NCBI RefSeq assembly: GCF_023954305.1
Contig: NZ_JAMLIG010000001.1
Location: 3,802,001 to 3,866,000 of the forward strand
Length of the DNA stretch: 64,000 nucleotides
Direction of reading: 5' to 3'
DNA from: Mesorhizobium sp.
GTDB lineage: Bacteria > Pseudomonadota > Alphaproteobacteria > Rhizobiales > Rhizobiaceae
A program made the position numbers and the translations under genes. Positions within the stretch are counted from its first letter, which is position 1, and each line of letters begins with the position of its first letter. The notes under the pieces are model-generated. The model was not told the DNA's origin, ran no database searches, and saw only the letters and a list, made by a program, of their open reading frames with translations. Positions 59,071 through 64,000 of this stretch are shown here, in pieces.

Positions 59071-60078
59071 TCATGCGCCCGAGCGGTGCGTCCAGCTTGC
59101 CAGATAGGAGGAAGCCCCGGCGAGGACCGGCACGCGCAGCCTCGACAGCGGCCGCTGCGGGCTCGACATCAGAGACTTCGTTTCCTCGCCGCCCAGCCAG
59201 GCGACGATCCTGTCGCGTGCCTGCCGCGCCTCCGGCATGTCGATCAGCGGCCAGACATGCATCATGCCGGGCTCGACGACGAGGTCGACGTCGACGCCTG
59301 CCGCCCGTGCCATTTCGGCGAAGCGGATCGTGTCGAGGGTCAGCATGTCGCGCTCGCCGGCCAGGATCAGCGTCGGCGGCAGTACCGACAGGTCGCCCTT
59401 GATCGGGCTGATGCGCCAGTCGGCGCGGTCAAGATGCGGCGCATAGTGGCGGATCGCCTCCAGCCCGCCTTCGATGTCGAGCCAGGGGTCGAGCCGGGCG
59501 GCCTGTGCGACATCCGGGTTCTCCAGCGTCATGTCGAGGCCGGGCGAGATCAGCACATGCCGGGCGGGGAGGGGAAGGCCGTCCTCCGCGGCCATCATGG
59601 TCAGCACGACGGCCATGTTGCCGCCGGCGGAATCGCCCATGAAGACGATCTCTTCCGCAGGCGTCTCGTCCAGCAGGGCGCGATAGGTCTCGGCGACCAT
59701 GCCGAACATGTCCTCGAAGCGATGCTCGGGCGCGATCGGGTAGATCGGCACCGTGATGCGCGCCTTCAGGCGCTCGGCCATCTCGCCGATCAGGCGCCAG
59801 TGGAACGGCGTGATTTCAAAGACATAGGCGCCGCCGTGCAGGTAGAGAATCCGCCGGTCGCCGGACGTGTCGCCGCGCGGCCGCACCTCGTAGACCGGTC
59901 GTCCGGCGATGTCCCGGCGCGAGATGTCGACACGCCTTGCCACTGCCGCCGGAGGACGATGATCCTCGAAGCTCCGCGCCCGCTCGATCCAGCGATTCAT
60001 CTCCGCCGCGCTGGAGAAGGCCTTCTTGCGGGTGTGGCGCAGATAGGTTGAGACGACGCGGGACTTGAGACTCGGCAT
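59071..60078 (-). CDS. HSL-type (GDXG) lipase/esterase
   Basis: 335 aa. HGGAYVFE (81-88), GDSAGGN with catalytic Ser150, and near the end AGERDML and MMHVWP with the Asp and His. Hormone-sensitive-lipase branch (carboxylesterase family IV). No signal peptide; probably cytoplasmic esterase of short-chain substrates. The C-terminal tail of about 35 residues after the catalytic His-containing domain is polar. Ends 27 bases from the convergent ligD. Confidence 0.9.
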   Translation of the reverse strand: MPSLKSRVVSTYLRHTRKKAFSSAAEMNRWIERARSFEDHRPPAAVARRVDISRRDIAGRPVYEVRPRGDTSGDRRILYLHGGAYVFEITPFHWRLIGEMAERLKARITVPIYPIAPEHRFEDMFGMVAETYRALLDETPAEEIVFMGDSAGGNMAVVLTMMAAEDGLPLPARHVLISPGLDMTLENPDVAQAARLDPWLDIEGGLEAIRHYAPHLDRADWRISPIKGDLSVLPPTLILAGERDMLTLDTIRFAEMARAAGVDVDLVVEPGMMHVWPLIDMPEARQARDRIVAWLGGEETKSLMSSPQRPLSRLRVPVLAGASSYLASWTHRSGA

Positions 60079-60185
60079 GCGCGCTAACTCGTTCGACGGG
60101 CGTTCGTTCCTCCGCGTCCGATACGATCGGTCCCTTTGCCGGCTCGGTCAATTCACGTTCGCGCGCAGTGCTTTACGCACCGCGA

Positions 60186-62264
60186 TCAGTCCCTGGCCCG
60201 TCGTGCCGCGCGGTCTTCGCGCGAGCGGCGGCGCGGGGTGCCGTCGCCCGCCACGCCGTCGGCGCTGACCGTCTTGCGTGGCGGCAGCTTGACCTGTTCG
60301 GAGAGCTTCGGGAACGGGTCGACCTTGTTGGGCAAGGCCATCGCATCGATGAAGAGCTGCTGGAAATGCGGTTCGAGCGCCGTCTCGATCTTCTCGATCC
60401 TCGCCACTTCCCGTTCGATCTCGCGGCGATGGTTGCGGTTGAGAAGCGCCATCATCGCGCCGGTGCCTGCGGCGTTGCCCACCGCCTTTACCTCCGACAG
60501 GTCGCAGTCGGGGATGAGGCCCAGCACCATCGCGTATTTCGGGTCGATGAAGGAGCCGAACGCGCCGGCGAAGCGGATCGTGTCGACGGTCTCGACGCCC
60601 TGCTTCTCCATCAACAGCTTGACGCCGGCATAGAGTGCGGCCTTGGCGAGCTGGATGGCGCGAATGTCGTTCTGGGTGACCGTGATGCGCGGCTCTCCTT
60701 GGCGCCCCTCGCGCAGCAGGTAGGACCATGTGCGGCCGTTCTGGATGATGCGTGGGCTACGGGCGGCAAGCGAGCCGTCGATGACGCCGTCCTCGGAGAT
60801 GATGCCGGAAAGGTACATCTCCGCCACGACTTCGATGATCGCCGAGCCGCAGATGCCGGTGACGCCGGTCTTCCAGGAGGCCTCGTCGAAGCCCGGTTCG
60901 TCCGACCACTGTTCGGTGCCGATTACCTTGTAGCGCGGTTCCAGCGTCTCGGGGTCGATGCGGATCCGCTCGATCGCGCCGGGCGCGGCACGCTGGCCAG
61001 ACGAGATCTCCGCGCCTTCGAAGGCGGGACCGGTGGGGGAGGAGGCTGCAACCACGCGCTGGCGATTGCCCAGAACGATCTCGGCATTGGTGCCGACGTC
61101 GACCAGCAGCATCATCCTGTCCTGCCGGTAGGGGCCTTCCGAGAGCGTCGCGCCCGCCGCATCGGCGCCGACATGGCCGGCGATGCAGGGCAGCATATAG
61201 ATACGAGCGCCGTAGTTCATCTTGATGCCGATGTCGCGTGCCCAGGTGTGCACGGCGCCGGAGACGGCGAGCGCGAAAGGCGCCTGCCCGAGTTCCGTCG
61301 GGTCGATGCCGAGGAACAGGTGGTGCATGATCGGATTGCCGACGAAGACCGCGTCGAGGATGTTGTCGGGATCGACGCCGCCCTCGGCGCAAACCTTGAC
61401 GATCAAGTCGCTGATCGCGTCGCGCACGGCTTTCGTCATCGCCTCGCGCCCGTCCGGGTTCATCATGACGTAGGAGACCCGGCTCATCAGATCCTCGCCG
61501 AAGCGGATCTGCGGGTTGGACGCGCCCGACGACGCGACGATGCGGCCGGACAACAGCGAGACGAGGTGCATGGCGATCGTCGTCGAACCGATGTCGCAGG
61601 CGATACCGTAGGCTTCGTTGTGGAGGCCGGGCCACAGCGCGACGATGTTGGGACGCGATGCCTCGAGGTCGCGGTGGATCGCCGCCGTGACGCCCCAATT
61701 GCCCTTTCGCAGGATCTTCTGGACGTCGGGGATCAGATGCTGCGAGACCAACAGATTGTCGAAGCCCCAGTCCTTGCCGAGCATCACCTTCAGGCGGTCG
61801 AGGTCGCCGAGCGGCTTGTGCATGTCGGGTTCGTCGACCTCGACATAGCAGAGCTGGATCGCCGGATCGCGCTCGATGACGCGGTCGCTCGCCGCCTTGC
61901 GCACCACCTGCGCGTTGACCACCGTGTCCTGCGGCACGTCGATGACGAGGTCGCCTAGGATCAGCGAAGAGCAGGAGAGACGGCGATGCTCGGGCAGGCC
62001 GCGCACGCGGTCGTAGCGCTCTTCCTTGGGCCCGCGCGGCGAAATGTGGTCGTTGGACGAGACGATCTTGTGCTTGGCGAAATTGCCTTCCTGCACCTCG
62101 ACCTGGCAGCGGCCGCACGTCGCCCGCCCGCCGCAGACACTCTCGATATAGACGCCGAGCTGGCGGGCGGCGTCGAGCACTGGCGTTCCGACCGGAAAGC
62201 GGCCGCGCTTGCCGGACGGCATGAAGAGAACGAGGGGGTCGGTCGGGGAGGCGTTCATGTCCAT
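60186..62264 (-). CDS. RACo-like ASKHA reductive activator of corrinoid proteins
   Basis: 692 aa. N-terminal 2Fe-2S ferredoxin domain with Cys44, Cys50, Cys53 and Cys98 (CGGRATCGRC; LSCSS), linker, then an ASKHA ATPase (YGIACDIGSTTIAMHLVSLL; LLVDVGTNAEIVLGN; GAEISSGQRAAPGAI; IRFAGAFGSFIDP). This is the DUF4445/RACo design, which uses ATP to re-reduce Co(II) corrinoids to Co(I). The C-terminal 40 residues are basic and poorly ordered. Its neighbours are a methyltetrahydrofolate:corrinoid methyltransferase and a methylenetetrahydrofolate reductase. The corrinoid protein and the primary methyltransferase should lie beyond the window. Confidence 0.9.
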   Translation of the reverse strand: MDMNASPTDPLVLFMPSGKRGRFPVGTPVLDAARQLGVYIESVCGGRATCGRCQVEVQEGNFAKHKIVSSNDHISPRGPKEERYDRVRGLPEHRRLSCSSLILGDLVIDVPQDTVVNAQVVRKAASDRVIERDPAIQLCYVEVDEPDMHKPLGDLDRLKVMLGKDWGFDNLLVSQHLIPDVQKILRKGNWGVTAAIHRDLEASRPNIVALWPGLHNEAYGIACDIGSTTIAMHLVSLLSGRIVASSGASNPQIRFGEDLMSRVSYVMMNPDGREAMTKAVRDAISDLIVKVCAEGGVDPDNILDAVFVGNPIMHHLFLGIDPTELGQAPFALAVSGAVHTWARDIGIKMNYGARIYMLPCIAGHVGADAAGATLSEGPYRQDRMMLLVDVGTNAEIVLGNRQRVVAASSPTGPAFEGAEISSGQRAAPGAIERIRIDPETLEPRYKVIGTEQWSDEPGFDEASWKTGVTGICGSAIIEVVAEMYLSGIISEDGVIDGSLAARSPRIIQNGRTWSYLLREGRQGEPRITVTQNDIRAIQLAKAALYAGVKLLMEKQGVETVDTIRFAGAFGSFIDPKYAMVLGLIPDCDLSEVKAVGNAAGTGAMMALLNRNHRREIEREVARIEKIETALEPHFQQLFIDAMALPNKVDPFPKLSEQVKLPPRKTVSADGVAGDGTPRRRSREDRAARRARD

Positions 62265-62349
62265 TCCGAGGCGTCAAAACGCGCCATTTTCAAAGAGCCA
62301 GCCGCGCTATCGCGATGCACCAACCCTGGTGGACCTCCCGGTTTCGAAG

Positions 62350-63327
62350 TCAGCCCCGCGCCATCCGGGCCTCGCGGCCGCCGCGGCGCCGGCCTCCGGC
62401 AGCCGCGCCTTCCGCCGCCGCGCCCGGCGAGACGACCGGTACCGGGGCGGGAGCCGCATGTTCGCCCGGCTTGTAGTCCTTGTAGGTTCTGATCCAGGTC
62501 ATGCAGTCCTTGTCGGTGCCGTTGAGCACATTGGCGCCGCGCACGGCCTCCATCTCCTGCGGTCGGCAGGGATTCATGATGGCGCTGGTCATGCCGGCGC
62601 CGATCACCATCGGAATGAAGGCGGCGTTGATGCCGTGGCGGTGCGGCAGGCCGAAGGAGATGTTGGACAGGCCGCAGGTCGTGTTGACCTTCAGTTCGTT
62701 GCGCAGCCGGTAGAGCAACTGGAAGACCTGCCGGCCGGCGTCGCCCAGCGCGCCGATCGGCATGACCAGCGGATCGACCACCACGTCGTGCGGCTTGATA
62801 CCGTGGTCCATGGCGCGCTCGACGATCTTCTTGGCGACGGCAAAGCGCACGTCCGGGTCCATCGAGATGCCGGTTTCGTCGTTCGAGATGGCGACCACCG
62901 GAACGTCGTATTTCTTGACCAGCGGCAGGATGGCTTCCAGCTTTTCCTCCTCGCCGGTGACCGAGTTCACCAGCGGGCGTCCCTTGGCTACCCTGAGGCC
63001 TGCCTCGATGGCCGCGGTGACGGAGGAATCGATCGACAGCGGCAGGTCGACCAGGCCCTGGACGATCTCCAGCGTCTGGACCAGCAAGCCGGGCTCGGTG
63101 GCGTTCGGGTCGACGGCTGTGACGCCGGCATTGACGTCGAGCATGGTGGCGCCGGCGGCGGCCTGTTCCAGCGCGTCCTTGATGACCGTATCGAAATTCC
63201 CCGCCTGCATTTCGGCTGCCAGCTTCTTGCGTCCGGTCGGGTTGATCCGCTCGCCGATCACGCAGAAGGGCTGGTCGAAACCGATGACGATTTCGCGGGT
63301 CGCCGAGGCGACGATCGTGCGGGTCAT
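62350..63327 (-). CDS. methyltetrahydrofolate:corrinoid methyltransferase (pterin-binding)
   Basis: 325 aa. Pterin-binding (DHPS-like) barrel: VIGERINPTGRKKLAAEM near residue 23, GATMLDVNAGVTAVD, PLSIDSSVTAAIEAGL, NSVTGEEEKLEAILPL, PVVAISNDETGI and TTCGLSNISFGLPHRHGIN. Matches the MtgA/AcsE/MtvA type, which moves the methyl group between methyl-corrinoid protein and tetrahydrofolate. The C-terminal extension is Ala/Pro-rich, ending in a Gly-Arg-rich stretch (GGRRRGGREARM). Follows metF-like gene in the same direction, 57 bases apart. Confidence 0.9.
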   Translation of the reverse strand: MTRTIVASATREIVIGFDQPFCVIGERINPTGRKKLAAEMQAGNFDTVIKDALEQAAAGATMLDVNAGVTAVDPNATEPGLLVQTLEIVQGLVDLPLSIDSSVTAAIEAGLRVAKGRPLVNSVTGEEEKLEAILPLVKKYDVPVVAISNDETGISMDPDVRFAVAKKIVERAMDHGIKPHDVVVDPLVMPIGALGDAGRQVFQLLYRLRNELKVNTTCGLSNISFGLPHRHGINAAFIPMVIGAGMTSAIMNPCRPQEMEAVRGANVLNGTDKDCMTWIRTYKDYKPGEHAAPAPVPVVSPGAAAEGAAAGGRRRGGREARMARG

Positions 63328-63384
63328 TCCAATCTCCTCAGGAAGTCTTGCTTCTGTAACAGGTAACCAAAACTGTCGAGCGGC

Positions 63385-64000
63385 TCAGTGGCCGGCCTTC
63401 TCGACCATCTTCTGCAGTGTCTCGTCGGTGCGGTCGTCGCGCAGGTGGCGCATGCGCTCGGCCACGACCAGTTCGTCGCGTGCGGCCTCGCGGTTCCACG
63501 GCCTTCGGCCCCGGAGCACGCCGGATTCCGAGACGATCTCGGCGACGTATTCTTCCTGGCGGTAGGCCATCACGTGGATGCCGGAGACGCCCGAAATCTC
63601 CTTCACCTCGTTGATGATGTCGATGCAGAGCTGCTTGCCTTCCTTTTTCTGGTCCTGCGCGCCTTCAAGCCGCTTGATCACCGAATCGGGAATGTGGATG
63701 CCCGGAACGTTCGAGCGGATCCACTTGGCCGTCTTGGCCGAGGCGAGCGGCCCGACGCCGATGAGCAGAAACACCTCGTCGAGGAAGCCGAGGTCGCCGG
63801 CCTTCGTCATGAAGGTCTTCAGCATCGGCACGTCGAAGCAGTACTGGGTCTGGATGAACTGGGCGCCGGCCGCGATCTTCTTGCCGAGATGGATCGGGCG
63901 GAAATCGTAGGGCGGTGCGAAGGGATTGACCGCGGCGCCCAGGAAGAGCTGCGGCGGCGTCGTCAGCTTGCGGCCTGACAGGAATTTTCCATTGTCGCGC
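63385..64000 (-). CDS. methylenetetrahydrofolate reductase (partial, N-terminus off the window)
   Basis: The frame is open from the right edge to the stop at 63385, with about 205 C-terminal residues visible. The methylene-THF-reductase barrel is seen: LFLGAAVNPFAPPYDFRPIH, KKIAAGAQFIQTQYCFDV, FLLIGVGPLASAKTAKWIRS, VPGIHIPDSVIKRLEGA and a C-terminal GVSGIHVMAYRQEEYVAEIV. The FAD-containing enzyme interconverts 5,10-methylene- and 5-methyl-THF. Together with the two genes downstream it connects corrinoid-borne methyl groups to the folate pool. The C-terminal 40 residues resemble MetF homologues in corrinoid operons rather than E. coli MetF. Confidence 0.92.
   Translation of the reverse strand, partial: RDNGKFLSGRKLTTPPQLFLGAAVNPFAPPYDFRPIHLGKKIAAGAQFIQTQYCFDVPMLKTFMTKAGDLGFLDEVFLLIGVGPLASAKTAKWIRSNVPGIHIPDSVIKRLEGAQDQKKEGKQLCIDIINEVKEISGVSGIHVMAYRQEEYVAEIVSESGVLRGRRPWNREAARDELVVAERMRHLRDDRTDETLQKMVEKAGH

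Overview
The window looks like chromosomal DNA of a high-GC alphaproteobacterium of the order Hyphomicrobiales (Rhizobiales), most like Mesorhizobium or another Phyllobacteriaceae. The reasons are the gbpR/chvE/gguABC sugar locus first described in Agrobacterium, heterotetrameric sarcosine oxidase genes, DUF1127-like small proteins, and four G/C-rich inverted-repeat elements of the kind scattered between rhizobial genes. No insertion sequence, integrase, CRISPR array or plasmid replication gene was seen. Assignments come from reading protein motifs by eye; no database search was run.

Layout. 1-3.7 kb: truncated MacA-like efflux adaptor, PhzF protein, small coiled-coil protein, tRNA-Lys(CUU) and a small secreted protein. 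4-11.6 kb: MFS transporter, then gguC-gguB-gguA-chvE (minus) with gbpR divergent. 11.8-17 kb: small hypothetical genes, an OmpR-type regulator with a hybrid histidine kinase, a divergent degenerate response regulator, and an L,D-transpeptidase. 17-19 kb: AraC regulator and alpha/beta hydrolase. 19-27.4 kb: two FAD/GcvT-type N-methyl dehydrogenases, an aminotransferase, a homocysteine methyltransferase and an XRE-cupin regulator, with palindromic elements between the units. 27.5-30.3 kb: nitroreductase, MarR regulator, a six-Asp-box propeller protein overlapping a MoaD/ThiS-like gene. 30.4-35.5 kb: soxBDAG. 35.7-38.5 kb: MscS-type channel and a small exported protein. 38.7-45.8 kb: a six-gene operon (HAD-UbiA fusion, DprE1-like oxidase, small flippase-like protein, NAD-dependent epimerase, class-III aminotransferase, polytopic membrane protein). 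It meets a convergent PIG-L deacetylase/GNAT pair (45.8-47.9 kb). 48-56 kb: a third FAD/GcvT dehydrogenase, DUF1194 protein, NhaA, GlxA-type AraC regulator, two DUF1127-like small genes and a LysR regulator. 56.5-60 kb: LigD and a lipase/esterase. 60-64 kb: corrinoid reductive activator (RACo-like), methyltetrahydrofolate:corrinoid methyltransferase, and methylenetetrahydrofolate reductase running off the end.

How the genes fit together. One theme is demethylation of N-methyl compounds into the tetrahydrofolate pool: three DMGDH/SarDH-like flavoproteins, sarcosine oxidase, a homocysteine methyltransferase, and a corrinoid/THF module at the right edge. A second theme is the cell envelope. The 38.7-45.8 kb operon resembles, step for step, the mycobacterial route to decaprenyl-phospho-arabinose (prenyl transfer of phosphoribose, dephosphorylation, oxidation, reduction), followed by a candidate flippase, aminotransferase and GT-C-like transferase. 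I rate this operon the best candidate for an undescribed system.
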